This document shows, piece after piece, positions 1 to 6,155 of a stretch of DNA of 12,655 nucleotides. Below the pieces are notes generated by a model. The model did not search any database. It had not been told where the DNA came from and saw nothing but the letters and a program-made list of their open reading frames with translations. This DNA comes from Candidatus Peregrinibacteria bacterium (GTDB taxonomy: Bacteria > Patescibacteriota > Gracilibacteria > UM-FILTER-43-11). The stretch's first letter is position 1. Every line of letters starts with the position of its first letter. Position numbers and translations under genes: made by a program. The stretch covers positions 1 to 12,655 of the forward strand of contig DAOWGG010000109.1 of NCBI GenBank assembly GCA_030637565.1. Reading direction: 5' to 3'.

Positions 1-1
1 A

Positions 2-538
2 AAAGAGCTTGAAAAAGAAACCGATGAAATAAACGTGCGTCTTTATTTTATTCCCAATATCAATGAGCCTGTATTGAATCAGGCAGCGATGAGCTTAAAA
101 TGCGCAGCAGACCAGAGTGAATTTTGGGCTATGCATCAAAAAATTCACGACGAAAAAGCAGATCTAAATAAAAAATCATTTAAAGCGTTTTCACGTGAGT
201 TGGAATTGGAAACAGATCTTTTTGACAACTGCATGGAAGAAAGCGCTCATCAAGAATCAATTCAAGAGGATATAAAGTATGCCGCTGAAAAAAACATCAA
301 CGTTCAGCCAACCATTTTTATTAATCAATATCGATTGATCGGAAATCAACCCTTCGAAAACATTCAAAAAATCATCAATCAACTGCGAAAGGAAAGAGAA
401 AGAACGGTTCTTCCAAAAATTCCACTAGCCGCTACTCCCATCCCTATCGAAGAATCTGCGAAAAGTGGTGAACAAGTCGAACCTACCGAAGACGGCGAAG
501 GTTTACCACCAATGCCAGAAGTAGGTTTGGAAATCTAG
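2..538 (+). CDS. DsbA/thioredoxin-fold protein, 3' part (5' end outside window)
   Basis: The reading frame is open from the first full codon, so the gene begins upstream; the GTG at 35 is only an internal codon. About 178 residues are visible. They match the C-terminal half of a DsbA-like (Thioredoxin_4 type) protein: a helical insertion with a single Cys in the MSLKCAADQ stretch, then the cis-proline strand NVQPTIFINQYRLIG, then a final helix (FENIQKIINQL). The CxxC redox site would lie upstream and cannot be checked. After the fold comes a tail of about 40 residues rich in Pro, Glu and Gly (PLAATPIPIEE...), unusual for DsbA and suggestive of an exported protein. Family members make or shuffle disulfides in exported proteins, which would suit the Cys-rich pilin-like protein further along, but the two are not in one operon here. 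The HIT gene follows after 21 bases, probably co-transcribed. Confidence 0.8.
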   Translation, partial: KELEKETDEINVRLYFIPNINEPVLNQAAMSLKCAADQSEFWAMHQKIHDEKADLNKKSFKAFSRELELETDLFDNCMEESAHQESIQEDIKYAAEKNINVQPTIFINQYRLIGNQPFENIQKIINQLRKERERTVLPKIPLAATPIPIEESAKSGEQVEPTEDGEGLPPMPEVGLEI

Positions 539-559
539 TCAATTTTAAAATTTATAAAT

Positions 560-877
560 ATGTGCATTTTCTGCCAAATCATCAACAAAGAAATTGACTC
601 CGAAGTTATTTACGAAGACGACGAAATAATTGCGTTTAACGACATCGCACCAAAGGCCAAAACGCATGTACTAATTGTTCCCCGAAAACACATCGAAACC
701 ATTAAAGATCTAAAAACGGAGGAAGGTGATAACGCCTTAGTGGGAAAAATGGTAGCCGTCGCTCAAAAAATAGGGAAAGAAAAAAACCTGGAAGGCTATC
801 AGCTCACATTCAACGTCGGAAAGTCAGCAGGACAGATTGTGTTCCATATTCATTTACACCTTATTTCCAATGGATAA
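560..877 (+). CDS. HIT-family (HINT-like) nucleotide hydrolase/transferase
   Basis: A 105-residue histidine-triad protein of the HINT/PKCI branch. The N-terminus MCIFCQIINKEI carries the CxxC typical of bacterial HIT proteins. The middle holds PKAKTHVLIVPRKHI (the usual P-x-H-x-L-[IV]-x-P-[KR]-H strand). The C-terminus has the triad FHIHLHLI, with H96, H98 and H100; H98 is the expected nucleophile. Family members act on nucleoside phosphoramidates or dinucleotides in the cytoplasm; the substrate here is unknown. It is a few residues shorter than usual: the chain stops at ISNG right after the triad, where homologs often continue with a Gly-Gly-Arg segment. The last eight bases overlap the start of rsmI, so the two are probably translationally coupled. 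No Shine-Dalgarno precedes the ATG; the preceding bases are nearly all A/T. Confidence 0.93.
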   Translation: MCIFCQIINKEIDSEVIYEDDEIIAFNDIAPKAKTHVLIVPRKHIETIKDLKTEEGDNALVGKMVAVAQKIGKEKNLEGYQLTFNVGKSAGQIVFHIHLHLISNG

Positions 878-1550
878 AACGGGAAAGCTTTACATTATTG
901 CCACTCCTATTGGGAATTTAGAGGACTTAACTTTTCGAGCCAAAAGGACATTAGAGGAAGTTGACCTAATCGCCTGCGAAGACACGCGTCATTCAGGGAT
1001 CCTACTAAAGCATTACGACATTAAAAAACCATTACTATCTTTTCATAGTCACAGTGGACAGGCTAAGGTAGAAAAAATAATGGAATACCTAAATAACGGA
1101 AGTGATGTGGCTTTGATTTCTGATGCAGGAACCCCTGGAATCTCTGATCCAGCCTTCACATTAATTCAAGCAGCGCTTAAAGCCAATGTGGAAGTTGTCC
1201 CAATCCCAGGAGCGACCGCGCTCATTACTGCAATATGCGCCGCAGGGCTCCCAATCGATAAATTTTTATATCTAGGCTTCCTGCCTGTTAAGAAAGGTCG
1301 ACAAACTTTGTTTAAAAAAATAGAAGAATCAGAACACACAGTCGTCTTTTATGAGTCTCCTCATCGACTCTTAAAAACCATTGGAGATCTTAAAAAATAT
1401 TTGAAACCCAACACTAAAATAGTTATTGCCAAAGAACTAACCAAAATACACGAAACTTTTTTTCGTGGAACGCTGGAAGATATTGAAAAAAAACTCCCCG
1501 AAGGAAAGCCAAAAGGTGAATATGTCATTCTGGTTTCAAGCTCAAAATAA
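870..1550 (+). CDS. rsmI: 16S rRNA (cytidine1402-2'-O)-methyltransferase RsmI
   Basis: RsmI 2'-O-methylates C1402 of 16S rRNA, using S-adenosylmethionine, to tune the ribosomal P site. The 226-residue product has the tetrapyrrole-methylase fold and family motifs in order: LYIIATPIGNLEDL (7-20), IACEDTRHS (34-42), LSFHSHS (56-62), ALISDAGTPGISDPAF (81-96), VPIPGATAL (110-118), FLYLGFLP (132-139), VVFYESPHRL (158-167) and IAKELTKIHETFFRGT (186-201). It is shorter than the roughly 285-residue E. coli protein, and lacks the C-terminal extension; compact versions of this size occur in reduced genomes. ATG 870 was chosen because MDKTGKLYIIATPIGN is the normal N-terminus; an in-frame TTG at 837 would add 11 residues encoded inside the HIT histidine triad. 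It overlaps the HIT gene by eight bases. Confidence 0.96.
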   Translation: MDKTGKLYIIATPIGNLEDLTFRAKRTLEEVDLIACEDTRHSGILLKHYDIKKPLLSFHSHSGQAKVEKIMEYLNNGSDVALISDAGTPGISDPAFTLIQAALKANVEVVPIPGATALITAICAAGLPIDKFLYLGFLPVKKGRQTLFKKIEESEHTVVFYESPHRLLKTIGDLKKYLKPNTKIVIAKELTKIHETFFRGTLEDIEKKLPEGKPKGEYVILVSSSK

Positions 1551-1551
1551 A

Positions 1552-3282
1552 CTAAACATCCAAAAATCGATTGGGAATATATTCGATCGGAAGTTCAAAA
1601 ATAGGCAAATAATTTAAAGGATCAACTTGCTCACCCTTGTGCCAAACTTCGAAATGCAAATGAGGCCCCGTGGTCTGCCAACCAGCCCCTTTTGTTCCTG
1701 GTGTTCCACCACTTAAACCAATCACTTCCCCCTCTTTCACAACAGTACCCGCCTTCACTAATATTTCACTCACATGACCATAAACAGTAATGAGCTTATT
1801 TTTATGAGCTAAAATAATATAACTGTATCCCATTCCGTTATCTTTGGTTTGAAAAACATAAGCATTCGCTGGGGAAACAATCTCAGTAAATTGCTTCGCT
1901 CTCAAGTCAGCCGCCTTATGTACTCCCCATCGAGAAGGATAGGTAGGATCTTCAAAATAAGCAGTGACTGCCACAGGAGGAATAGGCCAAGACAATGGAT
2001 GCTGTCTTTTTCCCTCCACCTCTTCATCAATATCACCTTCAAACTCATCTGTTATTTCATCCTCCTTCTCTTCAGTTTCCTCTTCAATTGCGAGAAGGGT
2101 TTGAGCTTCCTCAGAGTCGCTATCAATCAATTCCACTCGCTCTAAAGATTCATCAAGAAGATCAAGCTTCTCTTCTATATACTCAATATTATCCTGCATG
2201 TTCTGAATCGCAATAGCAGACTGAAGCTGTTGTTGAATTGATTCATCAAGAAGTTTTTGAAACTCCTCCTCCTCGCCACGAGTTTTCTCAAGAAGATCTT
2301 TTTTAGACCCACGCCCTTCCTTCAAAATACGACGCTCTTGATTTAAAGAATGATACAAGGAATCTAATTCATCTCTCTCTTCTTCAACAACAAGTTGTTT
2401 ATTCTCAAGGTCGACTTTTTTATCGTGGAGATCATAAAAGAGCTTACGCCCTGTTGATTCAAGAACTTCGGAATACTCACGTCCCAGCAAATTTTCACTC
2501 ACACTATTGTCGGCCAAAAGAAGCTTTAACGTGCTTGAGCTATCATCATAAAAGTCCAAAAATTGCTCCTCTTCCTGATAAACCAATAAAACATAATCTA
2601 AAACCACTTCACGCTGAATATCTAAAGAAATGGAACTCTTATTCAGATCCCACATAAGGTCTTTTAAGAGAATTTGCTTTTCAGCCACTTGAAACTCAAC
2701 ATTCTTAATCTTTGTTTTCGATTCAACCAATTGTTTATTTAGTAAATCGATTTGTTTTTTAAGGGTTTCAATTTCTTTTCGAATGGGCTCTAGTTTATCT
2801 TCAATAGTATCAATCTCCCTTTCAAGATTATGAAAATTCTTCTTTTCATCCTCTAAGTTTGTCTTAATTCCCTCGAGGCGACTTTCGGTAAAAGCACGTT
2901 TTCCACCCCAATTTTCGATAATACTTTCTCGATAGGCCTCAAAGGCACTGTCTTCATCGCTTGGCAAAGAGATCTCAGCGGTTTTATCGTAAGTAACGAC
3001 ATCAAATTCATCTCCATCATCATAAAAAACAGCCTCACTTTCAAGGTCAGTTGACTCAATCAAATTACCCTCAGAGTCATAAAGCCCATCATCAGTCACC
3101 TCATAAAAATCTTCACTATAAGAATCATTCGAAACGGGAGCAAAAGGAAAAATTTCAGGATCATCCCCTGCCAATTCATCCTGAGGAATCACTTGCCCAA
3201 AAGCACTACCAATAAAAATAAAATTTAAAATAAGTAGGCTGGCAAGGAACTTCCGAATTTTCTGAGATGAAAAGAATTTCAT
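1552..3282 (-). CDS. Secreted coiled-coil M23 (LytM-type) peptidase
   Basis: A 576-residue exported protein resembling EnvC-like cell-wall hydrolases or their activators. Residues 1-30 form a Sec signal peptide: basic start, hydrophobic core LASLLILNFIFIG, likely cleavage after SAFG. Residues 31-115 are very acidic and probably disordered. Residues about 128-395 are a long charged helix region rich in Glu, Lys and Leu with heptad character (coiled coil). An acidic linker follows (398-424), then the M23 domain (about 430-562). Its metal ligands look intact: H455 and D459 (HKAAD), H503 (VYGHVSE), and H541/H543 in PHLHFEVW. It is therefore predicted to be an active zinc endopeptidase on peptidoglycan cross-bridges, in contrast to degenerate EnvC; activity is inference. 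It stands alone on the minus strand, has its own strong extended -10 promoter, and ends one base from rsmI. Function in division or wall remodelling is inferred from architecture only. Confidence 0.92.
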   Translation of the reverse strand: MKFFSSQKIRKFLASLLILNFIFIGSAFGQVIPQDELAGDDPEIFPFAPVSNDSYSEDFYEVTDDGLYDSEGNLIESTDLESEAVFYDDGDEFDVVTYDKTAEISLPSDEDSAFEAYRESIIENWGGKRAFTESRLEGIKTNLEDEKKNFHNLEREIDTIEDKLEPIRKEIETLKKQIDLLNKQLVESKTKIKNVEFQVAEKQILLKDLMWDLNKSSISLDIQREVVLDYVLLVYQEEEQFLDFYDDSSSTLKLLLADNSVSENLLGREYSEVLESTGRKLFYDLHDKKVDLENKQLVVEEERDELDSLYHSLNQERRILKEGRGSKKDLLEKTRGEEEEFQKLLDESIQQQLQSAIAIQNMQDNIEYIEEKLDLLDESLERVELIDSDSEEAQTLLAIEEETEEKEDEITDEFEGDIDEEVEGKRQHPLSWPIPPVAVTAYFEDPTYPSRWGVHKAADLRAKQFTEIVSPANAYVFQTKDNGMGYSYIILAHKNKLITVYGHVSEILVKAGTVVKEGEVIGLSGGTPGTKGAGWQTTGPHLHFEVWHKGEQVDPLNYLPIFELPIEYIPNRFLDV

Positions 3283-3304
3283 TTAGAGACAATTTAATCT
3301 ATAT

Positions 3305-3313
3305 ATTATAGCA
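3305..3313 (-). promoter_or_regulatory. Extended -10 promoter for the M23 peptidase gene
   Basis: On the minus strand this reads TGCTATAAT, a perfect TATAAT preceded by the TGn extension. The hexamer occupies 3305-3310. No convincing -35 is seen at 16-18 bases spacing (TGGCTT is the best), which an extended -10 does not need. The predicted RNA start would leave about 15 untranslated bases before the ATG, with no Shine-Dalgarno. Confidence 0.65.
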
Positions 3314-3346
3314 TTTTTTACCCCGAAAAGCCACCCCAAAAGGAGA

Positions 3347-3367
3347 CAGGAAACTGGAAACAGGAAA
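3347..3367 (+). repeat. Heptamer array, three units (nnGGAAA)
   Basis: Three contiguous 7-base units: CAGGAAA, CTGGAAA, CAGGAAA. The unit is the same type as the TTGGAAA array inside the PilX-like gene at about 10461. It lies in the divergent spacer between the M23 and ruvA promoters. Confidence 0.85.
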
Positions 3368-3370
3368 CAA

Positions 3371-3391
3371 CTGTGTTCTGTGTTCTGTTTT
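3371..3391 (+). repeat. Heptamer array, three units (CTGTKTT)
   Basis: Three contiguous 7-base units: CTGTGTT, CTGTGTT, CTGTTTT. It starts three bases after the GGAAA-type array and is roughly its reverse complement, so 3349-3370 and 3371-3392 can pair as an abutting imperfect hairpin. By my alignment about 15 of 22 positions are Watson-Crick and three more would be G-U in RNA. No T-run follows, so it is not a normal terminator. Confidence 0.8.
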
Positions 3392-3395
3392 CAAT

Positions 3396-3410
3396 TTCCT
3401 TAATAAGGAA
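3396..3410 (+). promoter_or_regulatory. Perfect 15-base palindrome upstream of ruvA, possible operator
   Basis: TTCCTTA and TAAGGAA flank a single central A, giving seven-base arms with no mismatch. It lies just upstream of the candidate ruvA -10 (3419), where a -35 box would be, so a repressor bound here could block transcription. It does not match the LexA boxes I know. A chance AT-rich palindrome is possible. Confidence 0.4.
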
Positions 3411-3418
3411 TTTAACGG

Positions 3419-3424
3419 TAAAAT
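3419..3424 (+). promoter_or_regulatory. Candidate -10 box for ruvA
   Basis: TAAAAT matches five of six consensus bases and lies 21 bases before the ruvA ATG, the same distance as the M23 -10 from its ATG. The -35 region is poor (TTTCCT at 18-base spacing). In AT-rich DNA such a match is weak evidence alone. Confidence 0.4.
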
Positions 3425-3445
3425 AAAACCTCTTAATACAAAAAA

Positions 3446-4009
3446 ATGATTGGATACATAAACGGACTCATCATCGATAAAGGCGAAAAATCACTCTTAG
3501 TACTAGCACAAAGTGTTGGGTATAAAGTCAACGTACCCACCGAATTAATTGCTTCCACAAAAGAAGATCAAAAAATTCAGCTCTATATTCACATGTCTGT
3601 CCGAGAAGACGATATTTCCCTATATGGCTTTTCGAAAAAAGAGGAAATGAAGTTTTTTGAGCAATTGATCAGCGTTTCGGGAATAGGCCCTAAAATGGCA
3701 ATGGATATTCTATCGACCCCCATTCATATGACCCAACAAGCAATTTTAAGTGGAGATGTGGAGCTTCTCACAAAAATAAAAGGATTAGGCAAGAAAACAG
3801 CCGAGCGACTCATTTTAGAATTAAAAAATAAACTCACTCCAATCAGCATCGGATCAACCGGAAAAATAGAAACTTACAATGAAGAGGTGGTTGAAGCACT
3901 GGTAGGACTAGGATATGAAAAATTCCAAGTAATAAAAATTCTCGCAAAAATGCCATCCAGCATCAAAAAAACAGAAGATGCCATTAAACACTTCTTAAAA
4001 CAGGCCTAA
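3446..4009 (+). CDS. ruvA: Holliday junction branch migration protein RuvA
   Basis: RuvA binds four-way DNA junctions as a tetramer and loads the RuvB motor in recombinational repair. The 187-residue chain shows all three domains. The N-terminal OB fold starts MIGYINGLIIDKG and ends at the signature VREDDISLYGFSKKEE. The middle has two helix-hairpin-helix motifs, SVSGIGPKMAMDIL and KIKGLGKKTAERLILEL. The C-terminal RuvB-binding domain (about 145-187) contains EEVVEALVGLGYEKFQV. It is slightly shorter than E. coli RuvA (203 aa), mainly in the linker before domain III. It appears to be a single-gene unit: ruvB and ruvC are not adjacent, and 119 bases with their own promoter-like box separate it from pgi. 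No Shine-Dalgarno precedes the ATG, only a run of A. Confidence 0.96.
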   Translation: MIGYINGLIIDKGEKSLLVLAQSVGYKVNVPTELIASTKEDQKIQLYIHMSVREDDISLYGFSKKEEMKFFEQLISVSGIGPKMAMDILSTPIHMTQQAILSGDVELLTKIKGLGKKTAERLILELKNKLTPISIGSTGKIETYNEEVVEALVGLGYEKFQVIKILAKMPSSIKKTEDAIKHFLKQA

Positions 4010-4014
4010 ATTAC

Positions 4015-4042
4015 CTCAGATCATAGATTTTAGATCTCAGAT
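4015..4042 (+). repeat. Heptamer array, four units (nnnAGAT)
   Basis: Four contiguous 7-base units share AGAT: CTCAGAT, CATAGAT, TTTAGAT, CTCAGAT; the first and last are identical. It begins five bases after the ruvA stop, in the spacer ahead of pgi. The period equals that of the other arrays although the unit differs. Confidence 0.75.
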
Positions 4043-4086
4043 TCAAAAAGTTAGAAATTTCCTTTATTTTCCTCTCGAGAATAAGG

Positions 4087-4092
4087 TATACT
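4087..4092 (+). promoter_or_regulatory. Candidate -10 box for the pgi-pilin operon
   Basis: TATACT (five of six consensus bases) lies 36 bases before the pgi ATG. At 17-base spacing the -35 would be TTATTT, a poor match. As no gap larger than 31 bases exists from pgi to the last pilin gene, this would be the main promoter for all five genes. Confidence 0.45.
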
Positions 4093-4128
4093 TAACGACA
4101 GAAAAAACACACCAAATAAAAAAGAAAT

Positions 4129-5418
4129 ATGATCGAGATCGATATTCAAAATGCGCTGAGCGAAAAAATCGGTATTCGCCATGGAGTGAGCAAGCGTGTT
4201 TTTAACCGATTCTTAGAGAAGAGTAGCCCTCATATTAAAACTGTTTTTCAATCGAAAAACAAAATGGGATATGACTTTTTAAATCTACCCAATGACCAAA
4301 AATTAATTCGAAAAATAAAAACATTTATAAAAACACAGGAGAAAAACAAATGGGAAAACATTGTTGTCCTTGGAATTGGAGGGTCAGCGCTTGGAGGAAT
4401 TGCCCTAAAAGATGCATTACTCGGCTCATATCATTATCTCGATAAAGCCCCTCATCTCTTTTTTGTTGATAATATCGATCCCGACCTTATAAATGAGCTA
4501 CTTTCCAGAATCCCCCTAGAGAAAAGCCTTTTCATTGTCATTTCAAAATCAGGAGGCACAACGGAGCCAATGGCCCTTTATAGTTTATTCAAAGAGCGAT
4601 TGATCCAAAGAAAAGTAAAAAAAATTAATAAGCATTTTGTTTTTATTACCGATCCAAAAGGAGGACTGCTGAGACCACTAGGAAAGAGAGAGGGAATTGA
4701 AATGTTTGATGTCCCCCCAAAAGTCGGTGGGCGCTTCAGCGTTCTTTCAAGTGTCGGGCTCGTCCCCACAGCACTCGCTGGAATCGATATTTCAGCTTTA
4801 ATGCGAGGAGCAAAAAAAATGAAAGCAATTATTCAAAAATCATCTCCCGAAAAAAACCCAGCGCTCATCCTAGCCTCACTTCAGTATTTACTGGATCGAA
4901 AAAAAGGGAAAGAAATGACGGTGATGATGCCCTATAGCAATCCCCTATTTCGTGTCGGCGACTGGTATCGACAATTGCTCGCTGAAAGTATTGGTAAAAA
5001 CAAATCAACGGGACCAACTCCAATCAATGCACTTGGAACCACCGATCAGCATTCTCAATTACAATTATTCAACGAAGGGCCAAACAATAAATGGTTTATT
5101 TTTCTGAATGTTCTTAAGTATGATTCTTCATTAAGCATAGGAAACCATTTACCAAAAAAGATCGATTTTCTAAACAACAAGAACTTAAGTGAAATTATCA
5201 ACGCTGCCTACACAGGGACAGCAGAATCACTATCAAAAAATAAAAGACCAAACATCACTCTTAATATTTCAAGGGTAAATGCAGAAGTAATGGGGGCTCT
5301 TTTTATGCTTTTGGAATTTCAAGTGGCATTACTCGGACTCATGTATAAAGTCGATGCTTTTAATCAGCCAGGAGTCGAGATTAGTAAAATAATCACCAAA
5401 CAAATTTTGTCTAAATGA
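4129..5418 (+). CDS. pgi: Glucose-6-phosphate isomerase
   Basis: Pgi interconverts glucose 6-phosphate and fructose 6-phosphate in the cytoplasm. The 429-residue chain has both SIS domains: LGIGGSALGG (81-90), VISKSGGTTEPMALY (137-151, sugar-phosphate loop), VGGRFSVLSSVG (199-210, signature 1), a likely catalytic Glu at E286 (LAESIGKNKS), TTDQHSQLQLF (304-314), and NQPGVEISK (412-420, signature 2 ending in the catalytic Lys K420). Its length suits the compact bacterial form rather than the ~550-residue E. coli form. The stop is UGA and overlaps the next gene as ATGA (5415-5418), so the first pilin gene is probably translationally coupled to this metabolic gene. That pairing has no obvious functional reason; pgi may simply sit at the head of the operon. 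Confidence 0.96.
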   Translation: MIEIDIQNALSEKIGIRHGVSKRVFNRFLEKSSPHIKTVFQSKNKMGYDFLNLPNDQKLIRKIKTFIKTQEKNKWENIVVLGIGGSALGGIALKDALLGSYHYLDKAPHLFFVDNIDPDLINELLSRIPLEKSLFIVISKSGGTTEPMALYSLFKERLIQRKVKKINKHFVFITDPKGGLLRPLGKREGIEMFDVPPKVGGRFSVLSSVGLVPTALAGIDISALMRGAKKMKAIIQKSSPEKNPALILASLQYLLDRKKGKEMTVMMPYSNPLFRVGDWYRQLLAESIGKNKSTGPTPINALGTTDQHSQLQLFNEGPNNKWFIFLNVLKYDSSLSIGNHLPKKIDFLNNKNLSEIINAAYTGTAESLSKNKRPNITLNISRVNAEVMGALFMLLEFQVALLGLMYKVDAFNQPGVEISKIITKQILSK

Positions 5419-6155
5419 AAAATTTAAAATTAAAAACCTGCCTGTCGGCAGACAAGGTTAAAAATTCGCGAAGCGGTGGTTTCACCATTGCTGAAATGCT
5501 AATTGTAACGATTATTATCGGAATTTTATCAACCATTGGAACACGAACTTACTATACCGAACGAAATCGTTTTGAATTTAATAATGCACTTACAAAAACA
5601 ACAGGCATTATTAAAACAGCTCGCAACATGGCAACTTCAAGCCAAGCAATTTATAGCAACATTGCAGGAAAACAAATTGTTCCAAGAAATGGCTACGGAG
5701 TTTATATCAACCTAGAGCCAGCAGAAGACGAACCTCATTTTACACTCTTTGCAAGCTTAGGAGATGAGAATAATGACGTTAAACGATTCGACAAAGGGGT
5801 ACTTTCAGGACCCGACTTAGAAGCTGACTACATAATGGAAACCTATCGACTGCCCAAGCAAGCAGAATTTCACTATTTTATCTACGACAACAATGTGGAG
5901 TGGGATAATGACCTCGACCCCCCTGCGGCCACTGCCACAGAAGCGGTAATATTTTTTCGTCCCCCTCTAGCCGACACCTACGTTGGAAGCAATGCAACCG
6001 TGGCGGAAGATCTTGAAAAATTGGGAATGCGATTCTTTAACATATATTCAAATGAAGGATCAAGTAAGGCATGTCAAACCATCAATCTTACAAGGGTTCA
6101 AACCTTTCCGATTATTGAAGGTAGCGATTGTAGTGAATTCACTATTGAAGAATAA
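5415..6155 (+). CDS. Type IV pilus minor pilin, FimT/FimU (GspH)-like
   Basis: A 246-residue prepilin. The leader of 22 residues ends in SRSGG, followed by the mature N-terminus FTIAEMLIVTIIIGILSTIG with Glu at +5, as needed for prepilin peptidase cleavage and pilin packing. The next helix (NALTKTTGIIKTARNMATSSQ, about 57-77) is typical of FimT/GspH. The rest should be a beta-rich globular head, with a Cys pair at C220 and C239 and an Asp-rich stretch, YDNNVEWDNDLD (157-168). The leader is unusual: its middle (TCLSADKV) is encoded by a palindromic element. No alternative ATG, GTG or TTG lies between that element and the cleavage site, so it must be translated. First of four consecutive pilin genes; its ATG overlaps the pgi stop and its TAA overlaps the next ATG by one base. 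Confidence 0.88.
   Translation: MKNLKLKTCLSADKVKNSRSGGFTIAEMLIVTIIIGILSTIGTRTYYTERNRFEFNNALTKTTGIIKTARNMATSSQAIYSNIAGKQIVPRNGYGVYINLEPAEDEPHFTLFASLGDENNDVKRFDKGVLSGPDLEADYIMETYRLPKQAEFHYFIYDNNVEWDNDLDPPAATATEAVIFFRPPLADTYVGSNATVAEDLEKLGMRFFNIYSNEGSSKACQTINLTRVQTFPIIEGSDCSEFTIEE
5435..5459 (+). repeat. Palindromic element inside a prepilin leader
   Basis: Outer arms AACCT and AGGTT (5435-5439, 5455-5459) enclose TGTC-GGCA-GACA, giving a hairpin with a three-base bulge; the alternative pairing CTGCC/GGCAG is also possible. It is more GC-rich than its AT-rich flanks and resembles the CTGCC..GGCAG palindromes I recall as dispersed repeats in CPR genomes (memory, unchecked). Flanking AAAATTY-type heptamers at 5419, 5426 and 5461 are in 7-base register. 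Confidence 0.6.

Larger units (their letters stand above)
3283..3445. promoter_or_regulatory. Divergent regulatory spacer between the M23 gene and ruvA
   Basis: This 163-base spacer is the longest gene-free stretch. In order it holds the minus-strand extended -10 box, a C-rich stretch, two abutting heptamer arrays that can pair with each other, a perfect 15-base palindrome, and a -10-like box for ruvA. Both predicted 5' leaders are only about 15 bases. No open reading frame or RNA gene is evident in it. Confidence 0.6.

Noticed and set aside
35..37. GTG 35 as start of the first gene
   Set aside because: The frame is open to the window edge, and a DsbA-like fold needs the upstream CxxC half, so this is an internal codon.
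837..869. TTG 837 as start of rsmI
   Set aside because: It would place 11 extra residues before the conserved RsmI N-terminus and run through the HIT histidine triad in another frame; ATG 870 is correct.
1555..1595. Bidirectional terminator hairpin at the rsmI/M23 junction
   Set aside because: Only a five-base ATCGA/TCGAT pairing with a long loop and no T-run; too weak.
3340..3395. LexA/SOS box near ruvA
   Set aside because: Neither CTGT-N8-ACAG nor GAAC-N4-GTTC is present; CTGT occurrences belong to the heptamer array.
3347..4042. CRISPR array or insertion-sequence remnant for the spaced repeats
   Set aside because: Units are 7 bases and contiguous, with no spacers, no cas genes, no transposase and no terminal inverted repeats of the usual size.
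5400..5420. Possible UGA recoding, as in Gracilibacteria or Absconditabacteria
   Set aside because: pgi ends at a UGA exactly after its normal C-terminus and overlaps the next start, and no conserved Gly position in any gene is encoded by UGA. The standard code fits.
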